Source: Clostridiales bacterium
GTDB taxonomy: Bacteria; Bacillota; Clostridia; Oscillospirales; Oscillospiraceae
Length of the DNA: 47,173 nt
Reading direction: 5' to 3'
Assembly: GCA_012719035.1 (NCBI GenBank)
Contig: JAAYBD010000002.1
Span: forward strand, 1-47,173
Made by a program: the position numbers and the translations under genes. The notes under the pieces were generated by a model, which did no database searches, was not told the origin of the DNA, and was given only the letters and a program-made list of their open reading frames with translations. Shown here in pieces: positions 9,159 through 15,841 of this stretch (position 1 is its first letter; each line of letters opens with the position of its first letter).

Positions 9159-9327
9159 AGCAAGCTCACCTCCTGCTCAAATAGTATAGCAAAAGGAAAC
9201 ATAAGTGTCTATCTATACGTAAATCAAAACGCTATATTATTTGTATTACCATGAAGGGGTCAGGCGAATGACGGGGAGCCCATGAATATTCCGGAGAAAC
9301 CGTTTTGGGAATTCCCGAGGAATTAAA

Positions 9328-9399
9328 ATGAACATCAAGAACCTGCAGGGGGATGCCTTAGAACTTATTTTCGCAATGTCCCCGGCTTCAGAAAAGTAA
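9328..9399 (+). CDS. Possible 23-residue leader peptide
   Basis: An ATG at 9328 preceded by CGAGGA (seven-base spacing) opens a 23-residue frame, MNIKNLQGDALELIFAMSPA and three more residues, ending 24 bases before the permease start. It may be a translated leader or the tail of a decayed gene. Nothing identifies it further. Confidence 0.25.
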   Translation: MNIKNLQGDALELIFAMSPASEK

Positions 9400-9423
9400 A
9401 TTAATTTTAAAGGGAGGATACAT

Positions 9424-9906
9424 ATGGATGTTTTTACCTTGGCAATATGGGTCGGAACATTGATTTTTCTTGGGATATCCCTTGCCAAAGACAAAGTGAA
9501 AACGAAACAGGCGCTTAAAATGGCACTTGGAATGGGAAAGGCGATGGTTATAAGCATCCTTTCCATTATTTTTGCAATCGGATTTATCCTAACATTGCTG
9601 CCGCCTACAGAAATTGCCGCCTTTTTGAGCGGCCAATCCGACATGCTGGCGACTGTTGGGGGAGCGCTGCTCGGCACCATCACACTGGTTCCTGCTTTTA
9701 TTGCATTCCCGTTGGTGGGTACATTGGTAAATGCAGGCGTTAGCGTGGTTCCGTCTGTTGCTTTTCTGACAACTCTGACAATGGTGGGAGTCGTAACATT
9801 CCCTCTTGAAAAGAAAGCGTTTGGAGTAAAGTTTACCGCAATCCGCAATGGTCTTAGTTTTCTTTTTGCTATAGCAATCGCGCTTGTGATGGGGGTGGTG
9901 ATATGA
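9424..9906 (+). CDS. Permease subunit 1 (N-terminal half of a split DUF318/ArsP-like permease)
   Basis: This 160-residue, all-helical membrane protein (about four or five helices) corresponds to one half of the DUF318/ArsP_1 permease superfamily, as judged by segments such as LLPPTEIAAFLSGQSDMLAT, GALLGTITLVPAFIAFPLVG and PSVAFLTTLTMVGVVTFPLE. Family members are usually single chains of about 300 residues; in many Clostridia they are split in two, as here. Some members export organoarsenicals or other metal(loid)-organic compounds, but the substrate of this type is not established. AGGGAGGAT precedes the ATG. It overlaps the next gene by four bases (ATGA), indicating translational coupling and a heteromeric complex. 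Confidence 0.75.
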   Translation: MDVFTLAIWVGTLIFLGISLAKDKVKTKQALKMALGMGKAMVISILSIIFAIGFILTLLPPTEIAAFLSGQSDMLATVGGALLGTITLVPAFIAFPLVGTLVNAGVSVVPSVAFLTTLTMVGVVTFPLEKKAFGVKFTAIRNGLSFLFAIAIALVMGVVI

Positions 9907-10664
9907 CAATAGTAAAAAAGATAAAAGAAAACCTGTTCGTTGTCATTGTGGTTCTGGCATATATTATCATGTTCATTGCAAAACCTGAAATGGGCATAGA
10001 ATCAGTAAAAAGCAGCGGGTATTATATCAAGGAAATGCTCATGATCATGCCTGTCATCTTCGTTCTTACAGCACTTTTGGATATGTGGGTTCCAAAGGAA
10101 AAAATTATGCAGTATTTAGGCAAAGACGCTAAAGCAAAAGGTGTTTTTCTCTCTTTTGTGGTTGGAAGTATTTCGGCAGGTCCGGTTTACGCGGCGTTTC
10201 CCATGTGCATTATGCTTCACAAGAAGGGAGCTTCCATTCGGAATATTGTCATTATACTAAGCTCGTGGGCTGTTATTAAGGTTCCCATGCTCATCAATGA
10301 AGTAAAATTTTTAGGACCAAAATTCATGCTCATCCGATGGGTACTTACAGTTATTGCAATCATCATATTTTCGTGGATAACTGCTAAAATTATAAAAGAC
10401 GAGGATTTACCGGGGGAAGTGCTGACAAAGACCGGACTTCATATCAACCGGGACGCCTGCATGGGCTGCAGTTTATGCGTCAAAAACTACCCGGAATTAT
10501 TCGAGATGGAAAATAAAAAGGCGTTAGTAAAATCGTATGAGGCTCTGGATATGGATAAGTTGGAGAAGGTAATAAAAGCATGTCCGGTAAAGTCCATATC
10601 TTATAATGAAGGTATGAATATGCAGTATCCTTTTTTGCCCGATTCAGCGGATTGCGAAAAATAA
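9903..10664 (+). CDS. Permease subunit 2 with C-terminal 4Fe-4S ferredoxin domain
   Basis: Residues 1-165 form the second half of the permease (about four helices, with GPVYAAFPMCIMLHKKGAS near residues 93-111, the conserved second-half loop). Residues 178-240 are a soluble ferredoxin-like domain with Cys186, Cys189, Cys192 and Cys227 (CMGCSLC...ACP), which can hold one [4Fe-4S] cluster on the cytoplasmic side. The union suggests that transport is coupled to, or sensed through, redox state; this is inference. The gene is coupled to the first subunit by an ATGA overlap and lies divergent from a Crp/Fnr-type regulator. A small GC hairpin follows the stop. Confidence 0.8.
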   Translation: MTIVKKIKENLFVVIVVLAYIIMFIAKPEMGIESVKSSGYYIKEMLMIMPVIFVLTALLDMWVPKEKIMQYLGKDAKAKGVFLSFVVGSISAGPVYAAFPMCIMLHKKGASIRNIVIILSSWAVIKVPMLINEVKFLGPKFMLIRWVLTVIAIIIFSWITAKIIKDEDLPGEVLTKTGLHINRDACMGCSLCVKNYPELFEMENKKALVKSYEALDMDKLEKVIKACPVKSISYNEGMNMQYPFLPDSADCEK

Positions 10665-10861
10665 GCGGAGAATCCGCTGTTCAAACGCAGTTTAAACACA
10701 CCATTTCCCCCGGCGAGATTACCATATGTATTTTGACAATGAACTGAAGAAAGCAACGGTTTCTCTAAACTGCTATTCGGAGCGACCAGAAAAAATGACT
10801 GTTAGCGGGAAGGTTAACAAAATCCGAATCAGCAGGGCGACATAGCAAACCAAACAACAAA

Positions 10862-10892
10862 GCCGTCTCCGAACTGCATTTCGGAAACGGCA
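10862..10892 (-). terminator. Terminator of the 53-residue protein gene
   Basis: GCCGT.TCCGAA pairs with TTCGGA.ACGGC around a short loop. On the minus strand it is followed by TTTGTTGTTT. It lies about 20 bases downstream of the stop codon. Confidence 0.7.
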
Positions 10893-10910
10893 CATAAAAA
10901 ATTGCACATA

Positions 10911-11072
10911 TTAGCTTTCTTTTAACTCGCTGATTTCTGCTTTGATGGAGTGATATCCGGCTTTCCATTTGACAGCTGCCTCAGCATCGCCTTTTGCGGT
11001 TGATTGTAAAAAATTATACTTATACACCTGTAATTTACTTGTCAAAAGACCAATTTTGCCTTCTTTATTCAT
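10911..11072 (-). CDS. Small soluble protein, 53 residues
   Basis: This small gene has an excellent AGGGAGGA ribosome binding site eight bases before its ATG and ends close to a proper terminator, so it is probably real. The product begins MNKEGKIGLLTSKLQVYKYN, is rich in Lys and Glu, and is predicted mostly helical, with no signal peptide, membrane segment or cysteine. The pattern of Leu, Val and Ile could form a two-helix bundle. I do not recognise a family. It is a single-gene unit. Confidence 0.6.
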   Translation of the reverse strand: MNKEGKIGLLTSKLQVYKYNFLQSTAKGDAEAAVKWKAGYHSIKAEISELKES

Positions 11073-11331
11073 CTGATAAATCCTCCCTATGCAACATACT
11101 CAATTATATTATACCACACCCTGTCAAATAAGATAAAATTCAATATAGCTGAGAAGGTGCCGAATGCCTTGCCTCCTCACACTGCCTGCTTGCAGTCGGA
11201 ATGGCTCCCGAATTATACTTAAAGGCAAAACAATTTTCTGAGTCATGATACGAGCGCCTAACAGCAGAAGCTTATTGGCAAATGGGAGGTTCTTTACTGT
11301 AATGGGCATTTGCAAAAGGAGTGTTCTATAG

Positions 11332-11901
11332 TTAGTAGGAATGATAACCGTCTGACGGTATAACGTTTTTCACATACCAGCCTGCATTAGTTTTTTGAAG
11401 TGTCAGCTTTTCTGTGGAAGGCGTTTCGGGACCGGCTGAAGTTGCCCATTCATACTGTACGACATATTGAATTTCAGTTGGGGACAGCTCAGTCTTGCTA
11501 AGGATGCTGTATCGGGTTAACCAAGGGCTTGAACCGCCGATGATCCAAAAACTCTTTTCGGGAGTACCCCATTCGCTAACCAGCCGCTGTTTTAGCAAAT
11601 CGTCTGCAACAGCATACTTATAAACGCCATTGCGGGTTTGGTCACCCTTTACCCACAGCTCAACTGCTCTGTCCGGGGAAGGGGCGGCAAATTCAAGTAA
11701 AACACTATTAAAGAAATAAATCTGTGCTTCCATCTGCTGTTTACTAATCTTAGCATCGGGATCCAGACTTTTTCCGGAGCTTGTAGCTGCGGATGCATGA
11801 GCAATTGCAGACAGAATTAATGTTAAGGCGATAAAGGAAAATAATATTTTCTTTTTCGTGATTTCACCTGCTTTCGTTCGTAGTTTTTCACATATAAGCA
11901 A
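11332..11901 (-). CDS. Secreted protein of unknown function, odd start
   Basis: The product has a clear Sec signal peptide (KKKILFSFIALTLILSAIAH then ASA) followed by about 145 residues of soluble domain (VELWVKGDQTRNGVYKYAV, FWIIGGSSPWLTRYSIL, WYVKNVIPSDGYHSY) with the look of a small NTF2/DUF4829-like fold; I cannot name the family. The only in-frame ATG, at 11901, would put 14 residues before the Lys-rich signal start and has no good ribosome binding site. Inside, AGGTGA stands a few bases before an ACG codon (11859-11857) exactly where ATG-AAA-AAG-AAA would be expected. The natural start may be this ACG, or an ATG that mutated. Start therefore uncertain. Confidence 0.6.
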   Translation of the reverse strand: MLICEKLRTKAGEITKKKILFSFIALTLILSAIAHASAATSSGKSLDPDAKISKQQMEAQIYFFNSVLLEFAAPSPDRAVELWVKGDQTRNGVYKYAVADDLLKQRLVSEWGTPEKSFWIIGGSSPWLTRYSILSKTELSPTEIQYVVQYEWATSAGPETPSTEKLTLQKTNAGWYVKNVIPSDGYHSY

Positions 11902-11970
11902 ATTTATGAATTGTTTTGGGAATTAACATACGGGTAAAGAAAACAGCCAAAAGTAATGATATGCGGTAAG

Positions 11971-12003
11971 GCCCCTGCGCAGCATTAATTGCTCCGCAGG
12001 GGC
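11971..12003. terminator. GC-rich hairpin
   Basis: GCCCCTGCG (11971-11979) pairs with CGCAGGGGC (11995-12003), with extra AGC/GCT pairing inside. It lies between the two minus-strand genes (11332-11901 and 12131-12658) and could end transcription of the latter, but the U-tract is weak on that strand. Confidence 0.5.
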
Positions 12004-12130
12004 GCTTTCTATTTATCATGAAAGCTGTAATTGAAGTGTCATCGGCGTTTCTTCCCATCACTTATGAAAAGTGACGTATATCCCAAGATGCTGCTTTGTG
12101 CGCGTTACAAGCATGGAGCTGTTCCAGGCA

Positions 12131-12658
12131 TTAGACACAAGGCTCTTCCCACCAGCCAAACGCAATGCGCCCCAAAACTTTTTCATTGCTGGTTTCCGGC
12201 GGGAGGTAGTTTATCAAGAAATTGCCGCCCGGAGGGCAGATAAATTTGCCGTCTTCCTCAGATACGATTGTCGTTTCGGCAGGACAACGGCGTCCAAATA
12301 TTAATGTCCCGCCTGTAGGTTCCGCATCAACATTTTCTGCATATAAAAACTGAACCTTTGGCTTGGGAGGAGGGCATATTGCTGTGTTTGAGGGACTTTG
12401 CATATCTGTCGGCTTTGCCGCTCTCGAAGTTGCGGCATTCAGCCAGACCTGAAAAGAAAAAGGAATTTCAGTAACATTGCTGACGGTAAAAACATTTACA
12501 AAAAGCAATAACCCGGAATCCGGGGGATTAAAAAGCCCCGCCCATGCATGCTTGCCATCGCCGAATTCTTCGCGGCTCAAGCCGACAAAATATTTGCCTT
12601 GAAGGGATTTATATAAAGGCACTGAGCATGGCGGCTTACAGCATATATCGTTAAACAT
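12131..12658 (-). CDS. Conserved hypothetical protein (DUF6143-like)
   Basis: The 175-residue protein has no signal peptide or membrane helix. It is beta-rich and cysteine-containing (FNDICCKPPCSVPLYKSL at the N-terminus; GRRCPAETTIVSEEDGKFIC and PPGGNFLINYLPPE near the end). I recall similar clostridial proteins grouped as DUF6143, without a known function; they look like small capsid or coat-like beta proteins. The start at 12658 is chosen because AAAGGAG precedes it at proper distance, while the upstream ATG at 12679 precedes the Shine-Dalgarno sequence itself. Single gene unit. Confidence 0.6.
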   Translation of the reverse strand: MFNDICCKPPCSVPLYKSLQGKYFVGLSREEFGDGKHAWAGLFNPPDSGLLLFVNVFTVSNVTEIPFSFQVWLNAATSRAAKPTDMQSPSNTAICPPPKPKVQFLYAENVDAEPTGGTLIFGRRCPAETTIVSEEDGKFICPPGGNFLINYLPPETSNEKVLGRIAFGWWEEPCV

Positions 12659-12868
12659 GATGTTCTCCTTTTTTAGCATAATTCTATTTATACAGCATTA
12701 TACGGAGAAGCGTTTGAAAACGTTAATTCCCGAGCGCTTTGCGGGAAATAATATAAGCCCCTCTCGGTAAATCGAACTATGCATAGTGTTTCAGCAGATG
12801 ATGCACCAAAAGGATGCCGCATATTCTGTCAAATCGGCGAGCAGATTTGCAAGGGCGCGGACTGGGAA

Positions 12869-13042
12869 TTACTCATCATCCGCGTTCCTGTCGTTTTCAG
12901 ATGGCAACGGGATTACCTGAAACTCCGGCTCAGGCGAGGATATATAAATCTCCTCGCATTCCCTTTGGGCAGTAATCAGGATATTTACCGCCTCCTCTGC
13001 GGCTCGAAACATCTTCAAATACATTTCTTTGTAGTCCGGCAT
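12869..13042 (-). CDS. 57-residue acidic protein, intact copy
   Basis: AGAGGTG stands before the ATG at 13042. The product starts MPDYKEMYLKMFRAAEEAVN, continues as an amphipathic helix (ILITAQRECEEIYI) and ends in an acidic tail (SSPEPEFQVIPLPSENDR). Small proteins of this pattern are common in Clostridia near prophage-like XRE regulators; their role is unknown. A second, broken copy lies at 13480-13636. It is divergent from the Arc-like gene at 13155, with which it shares an AT-rich intergenic region. Confidence 0.65.
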   Translation of the reverse strand: MPDYKEMYLKMFRAAEEAVNILITAQRECEEIYISSPEPEFQVIPLPSENDRNADDE

Positions 13043-13154
13043 AAACCACACCTCTGTTGGATATAATTTAGATGCATTTTATATCTATGGTTCCCATTGT
13101 AACATATAAAGACTCTAATATAAATACATAATATATTTATTTTGGGGTGATTAT

Positions 13155-13325
13155 GTGGCTATAAAAAGCCTTTCTATCCGAATTGACGAGGAATTACTAA
13201 ATAAACTGCATATCGTAGCAGACTATGAGGGGCGTTCTGCAAACAGCCAGATTTTAATTCTTATCCGAGACTGTGTTGGAGAATATGAAAAAATACATGG
13301 AAAAATAGAACTGGATAGTAAATAA
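13155..13325 (+). CDS. Arc-type ribbon-helix-helix DNA-binding protein
   Basis: A GTG start at 13155 follows GGGGTGA. The 56-residue product opens AIKSLSIRIDEELLNKLHIV, the N-terminal strand (alternating side chains that read the major groove) and first helix of Arc/MetJ repressors, then EGRSANSQILILIRDCV for the second helix. It should bind DNA as a dimer of dimers. Arc proteins are classic phage and plasmid regulators, in line with the surrounding remnants of XRE regulators. It probably controls the divergent 57-residue gene or itself; no other target is visible. Confidence 0.75.
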   Translation: MAIKSLSIRIDEELLNKLHIVADYEGRSANSQILILIRDCVGEYEKIHGKIELDSK

Positions 13326-13332
13326 AACAGAA

Positions 13333-13410
13333 GAATACAAGCATATACGCGGACTGCGTGAGAATGCAGATTTAACACAGGAAAAGTTCTGCTCGATTTG
13401 CCGCGCTTGA
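13333..13410 (+). pseudogene. Remnant of an XRE-family regulator
   Basis: Starting eight bases after the Arc-like gene, the frame reads YKHIRGLRENADLTQEKF and stops after 25 codons. This is the first helix and turn of an XRE-type HTH (compare YQHIRDLREDHDLTQQQIAE of the intact gene at 13727). It then runs into the 87-bp repeat, where the reading frame ends. No start codon or ribosome binding site fits. Confidence 0.6.
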
Positions 13411-13477
13411 AAGTATTTTTCTTTTATTATTTCAAGAAAAGCTCTGTATTATTAATGAATATAGAGCTTTTTACATA
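13391..13477 (+). repeat. 87-bp direct repeat, copy A
   Basis: Matches 13996-14082 with three differences in 87 bases. It contains a hairpin (AAAGCTCTGTATT...AATATAGAGCTTT) ending in T's, so it can act as a terminator. It directly follows the XRE remnant. Confidence 0.85.
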
Positions 13478-13479
13478 GC

Positions 13480-13636
13480 TCCTGTCGTTTTCAGACGGCA
13501 ACGGGATTACTTGAAACTCCGGCTCGGGCGAGGATATATAAATCCCCTCGCACTACCTTTGGGCAGTAATCAAGATATTTACCGCCTGCTCTGCGGCTCG
13601 AAACATCTTCAAATACATTTCTTTGTAGTTAGGCAT
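13480..13636 (-). pseudogene. 57-residue acidic protein, broken second copy
   Basis: This is a close copy of 12886-13042. The frame starts at the ATG at 13636 after GGAGGTGAGAT and reads MPNYKEMYLKMFRAAEQAVN..., but codon 28 is TAG (13555-13553) where the intact copy has GAA. Beyond the stop the frame remains homologous (IYISSPEPEFQVIPLPSEND) and then runs into repeat A instead of the normal stop. It is therefore a recent duplicate disabled by a nonsense change and a rearranged 3' end. The 27-residue N-terminal product might still be made. Confidence 0.8.
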
Positions 13637-13651
13637 AATCTCACCTCCAGC

Positions 13652-13680
13652 GACTTTTATGCATTTTTAGCATAAAAGTC
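13652..13680. promoter_or_regulatory. Operator-like palindrome between divergent genes
   Basis: GACTTTTATGC (13652-13662) and GCATAAAAGTC (13670-13680) are perfect inverted repeats with a 7-base centre. It lies between the broken 57-residue gene and the XRE gene at 13727, a likely binding site for that repressor. Confidence 0.55.
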
Positions 13681-13726
13681 AATATGCAATTATCGCATGA
13701 CATATAATATCTGAGAGGTGAGGATA

Positions 13727-13945
13727 TTGTATCAACATATTAGAGATTTACGGGAAGATCATGATTTGACTCAGCAGCAAATCGCTGAACTGCTCCAGAT
13801 CAGTCAAACAACTTATTCCAGATATGAAAGCGGCATCTTGGATATTCCAAGCTCATCATTGATTGTTTTAGCAAAATTTTATAAAACAAGCGTAGATTAT
13901 CTTCTTGGCTTAACGAACAATAAAACGCCTTATGAAGAAGCTTAA
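13727..13945 (+). CDS. XRE-family transcription regulator
   Basis: The start is TTG at 13727, seven bases after GAGGTGAGG; the GTG at 13718 lies within that site. The 72-residue product is a single lambda-Cro/C1-type HTH: IRDLREDHDLTQQQIAELLQ, ISQTTYSRYESGILDIPSSS, then LIVLAKFYKTSVDYLLGLT, the classic 'YLLGLTDN' end of this clostridial group. It binds DNA as a dimer. The 29-bp palindrome just upstream (13652-13680) is a good candidate for autoregulation. It is the only intact member of a set of three related HTH sequences in this 1.2-kb patch. Confidence 0.9.
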   Translation: MYQHIRDLREDHDLTQQQIAELLQISQTTYSRYESGILDIPSSSLIVLAKFYKTSVDYLLGLTNNKTPYEEA

Positions 13946-13995
13946 ATGTTCTTGCGAACAGCACGGGAATACGGTCCGAAACAGGGAAACAGTTG

Positions 13996-14082
13996 GCTCG
14001 ATTTGCCGCGCCTGAAAGTATTTTTCTTTTATCATTTCAAGAAAAGCTCTGTATTATTAATGAATACAGAGCTTTTTACATA
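13996..14082 (+). repeat. 87-bp direct repeat, copy B
   Basis: Copy of 13391-13477 (three mismatches), placed just after the intact XRE gene. The hairpin AAAAGCTCTGTATT / AATACAGAGCTTTTT inside it is an intact terminator for that gene. Confidence 0.85.
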
Positions 14083-14111
14083 TTTTCGCACTTCGGCATA
14101 AATATTACCCT

Positions 14112-14132
14112 CTTGCACTAATATAGTGCAAG
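14112..14132. promoter_or_regulatory. Operator palindrome 1 of the second XRE gene
   Basis: CTTGCACT-AATAT-AGTGCAAG is a perfect 8-bp inverted repeat. A related palindrome lies at 14168-14185; both share TGCAC...GTGCA. Confidence 0.65.
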
Positions 14133-14167
14133 GATAGCATAATCAACACGTAAAATCAATACATAAT

Positions 14168-14185
14168 TGCACCCAATTAGGTGCA
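14168..14185. promoter_or_regulatory. Operator palindrome 2 of the second XRE gene
   Basis: TGCACC-CAATTA-GGTGCA ends 14 bases before the ATG at 14200. It shares the TGCAC...GTGCA arms with the site at 14112-14132, suggesting cooperative repressor binding over the promoter. Confidence 0.65.
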
Positions 14186-14199
14186 GTGAGGTGTTAGTT

Positions 14200-14422
14200 A
14201 TGAATTATGAGTACAGCAAGGCAATTGGCAAGAACATAAGCGTTATTCGTCAATCAAAAGGGCTGACCCAGGAGCAATTGTCTGCAAAATTGCAGGTCAT
14301 TGGATGCGATCTCACCAAAAGTGCACTGGCAAAAATAGAGGTGGGACAGCGGCATTTATATCCCGATGAGTTAAAAGCCTTGAACAGTGCTTGGAATTTG
14401 TTATGACGAGCTATTTGTTTAA
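14200..14422 (+). pseudogene. XRE-family regulator with a C-terminal frameshift
   Basis: The ATG at 14200 follows GAGGTG. The frame gives an HTH protein (IGKNISVIRQSKGLTQEQLS, CDLTKSALAKIEVGQRHLYP) but stops at 14404-14406 after LNSAWNLL. In the +1 frame the last bases read CYDELFV followed by TAA at 14420-14422, matching the usual 'hY-eLF' end of this regulator group. One indel near 14391-14398 therefore appears to have cost about seven terminal residues. DNA binding may survive, since the HTH itself is whole. Two matching palindromes upstream suggest that it is or was autoregulated. Confidence 0.65.
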
Positions 14423-14426
14423 TGCG

Positions 14427-14487
14427 TGATGATGGAGATTTAACATAGGAAAAGTTCGGCTCACTTGCCGCGCCTAAAAGTCTTTTT
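14427..14487 (+). repeat. Third, diverged copy of the XRE-remnant/repeat junction
   Basis: GATTTAACATAGGAAAAGTTC followed by GCCGCGCCTAAAAGTC matches 13375-13417, where an XRE remnant joins repeat A. Here the remnant codons (DGDLT then a stop) are even shorter. Confidence 0.6.
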
Positions 14488-14514
14488 TCCTTACTGCAAA
14501 GCCGTTTTACGGGG

Positions 14515-15225
14515 CTACAAAGTGAAGCCGACATTAAAGTCTTGCAGAGGCAATATTTTGGATACATACAATCTGCCTTGCATATCGCAGTCCGCGTAAA
14601 ATACTTCGCTAAAATTATGGATACCAGCTTGAGCTAATTGGGAGGCGAGCCATGCCCTGTCATGCTTTAACTGCTGAAGATTGCTGTCATGGACCTTTCC
14701 GTCCGTAATAAGGGGAATAGGCAAACCTCTTGCATCGGGCTTTAGATTTATATCAGAAGGAGTCAGAGGCAGAGACTGCGGCTTTTTAAGAACGCTGAGA
14801 TTACCGCTGCCCTCCAAAATAGCGTATTCAATCTCATTCAAGTCGAATATACCTTTTTCCCTCAGCAGCATTAAAATATTTTCTACGGGGTATTTCAGTC
14901 TTTTCATATTGGATTTGATAAACTGACCGTTTTGAATAATGACGGTGGGACCGAAGGTGATTTTTCGCGCGATTTTTTTATTGTTTATCAGAAGATAACT
15001 TACCCAATATTGCAGGGCAATGATGAGTACCACCGCAAACAGTGTAGGGAGATGAGGAATATTCGGCTCCGCAATGTCAGCGCCGATAACGCTTCCGATC
15101 ACTATGAGCGATAAAAGGTCATAGACAGGAAGTTCGCCGATCTTGCGTCTTCCTGTTTTTAAAACCAAAAACAGGAACAGAGCCATAATCGAAACAATTC
15201 GAAGTGCAATGATTAAGTAGGTCAT
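14515..15225 (-). CDS. DUF421 (YetF-like) membrane protein
   Basis: The 236-residue protein has three N-terminal membrane helices (about residues 3-22, 35-55, 62-82; with the conserved KxGRRKIGELPVYDLLSLI loop) followed by the cytoplasmic DUF421 domain (GPTVIIQNGQF, then REKGIFDLNEIEYAILEGSG and LSVLKKP). This is the layout of the YetF/YdfS/YkjA family of spore-forming Bacillota; some members are linked to spore membrane integrity or germination, but most are uncharacterised. GGAGGTGACC precedes the ATG. It is a single-gene unit. Confidence 0.9.
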   Translation of the reverse strand: MTYLIIALRIVSIMALFLFLVLKTGRRKIGELPVYDLLSLIVIGSVIGADIAEPNIPHLPTLFAVVLIIALQYWVSYLLINNKKIARKITFGPTVIIQNGQFIKSNMKRLKYPVENILMLLREKGIFDLNEIEYAILEGSGNLSVLKKPQSLPLTPSDINLKPDARGLPIPLITDGKVHDSNLQQLKHDRAWLASQLAQAGIHNFSEVFYADCDMQGRLYVSKILPLQDFNVGFTL

Positions 15226-15361
15226 ATTTGGTCACCTCCGGCTTAGTGTATTAATTATGGACAAGATAGGACTGGTTTAAAATATGAGCCGGATAATTGA
15301 GTACAAATGGATTTAGCTTTCAAGCGAATTGACATATATTTTTCATCGAAGTATAATAATC

Positions 15362-15381
15362 AAACAATCATTTAATTGTTT
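15362..15381. promoter_or_regulatory. ArsR-type operator upstream of the regulator gene
   Basis: AAACAAT-CATTTA-ATTGTTT is a perfect 7-bp inverted repeat immediately before the GGAGG of the ArsR gene. A near copy lies at 18041-18058 before the HMA/ATPase operon, as expected for one repressor acting at both promoters. Confidence 0.75.
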
Positions 15382-15396
15382 TGGAGGTGCGGTGTT

Positions 15397-15783
15397 ATGG
15401 TTAAACAGAAGCTGCCCCACGACCACGGGCAGGATATCGAGCGCATACTGGGCAAAATGCCCGATGAAGAGCATTTTATGGAGGCGTCGGCTATTTTTCA
15501 GCAGCTCTGCGACAGCTCCCGTCTGCGTATTTTATGGCTGCTATGCCATTGTGAAGAATGCGGCATCAATATTGCGGCGGCTGTAGGCATGAGCACCGCT
15601 GCCGTATCGCATCATTTAAAATCTTTGAAGCTGCATGGACTGATTACCAGCAGGCGGGCAGGAAAAGAGGTCTATTACACTCTTGCAGATACGGAAGAAG
15701 CAAGGCTTATTCATCGGATGGTCGATGATTTTTTTCAGATGAGCTGTCCGGGAAAAGGACTTGTGGACTATGACGAAAGATAA
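15397..15783 (+). CDS. ArsR/SmtB-family metal-sensing repressor
   Basis: The start at 15397 follows GGAGGTG; the longer ORF begins upstream of that site. The 128-residue winged-helix protein carries ASAIFQQLCDSSRLRILWLL, a cysteine-rich alpha-3-type stretch LCHCEECGINI (the CadC/ArsR-type metal site region), and the recognition helix MSTAAVSHHLKSLKLHGLI. An N-terminal His-rich piece (HDHG) and a C-terminal Cys may add ligands. CadC-like members release DNA on binding Cd, Pb or Zn. It is convergent with the P1B ATPase gene, and matching palindromes before both transcription units point to control of that efflux system. Confidence 0.9.
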   Translation: MVKQKLPHDHGQDIERILGKMPDEEHFMEASAIFQQLCDSSRLRILWLLCHCEECGINIAAAVGMSTAAVSHHLKSLKLHGLITSRRAGKEVYYTLADTEEARLIHRMVDDFFQMSCPGKGLVDYDER

Positions 15784-15790
15784 AGAAAAT

Positions 15791-15828
15791 AGTGCTGTCC
15801 ACGAAAATATCGTGAATAGCACCTTTTC
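15791..15828. terminator. Bidirectional terminator between convergent genes
   Basis: GTGCT..CCACGA pairs with TCGTG..AGCAC, with A's on the left and TTTTCC on the right. It serves both the ArsR gene and the ATPase gene. Confidence 0.7.
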
Positions 15829-15841
15829 CTTTTATCATTTA

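Noticed and set aside
9246-9848. Minus-strand ORF over the permease gene
   Set aside because: It is a shadow of the permease frame; low-complexity Ile/Arg/Pro composition and no ribosome binding site.
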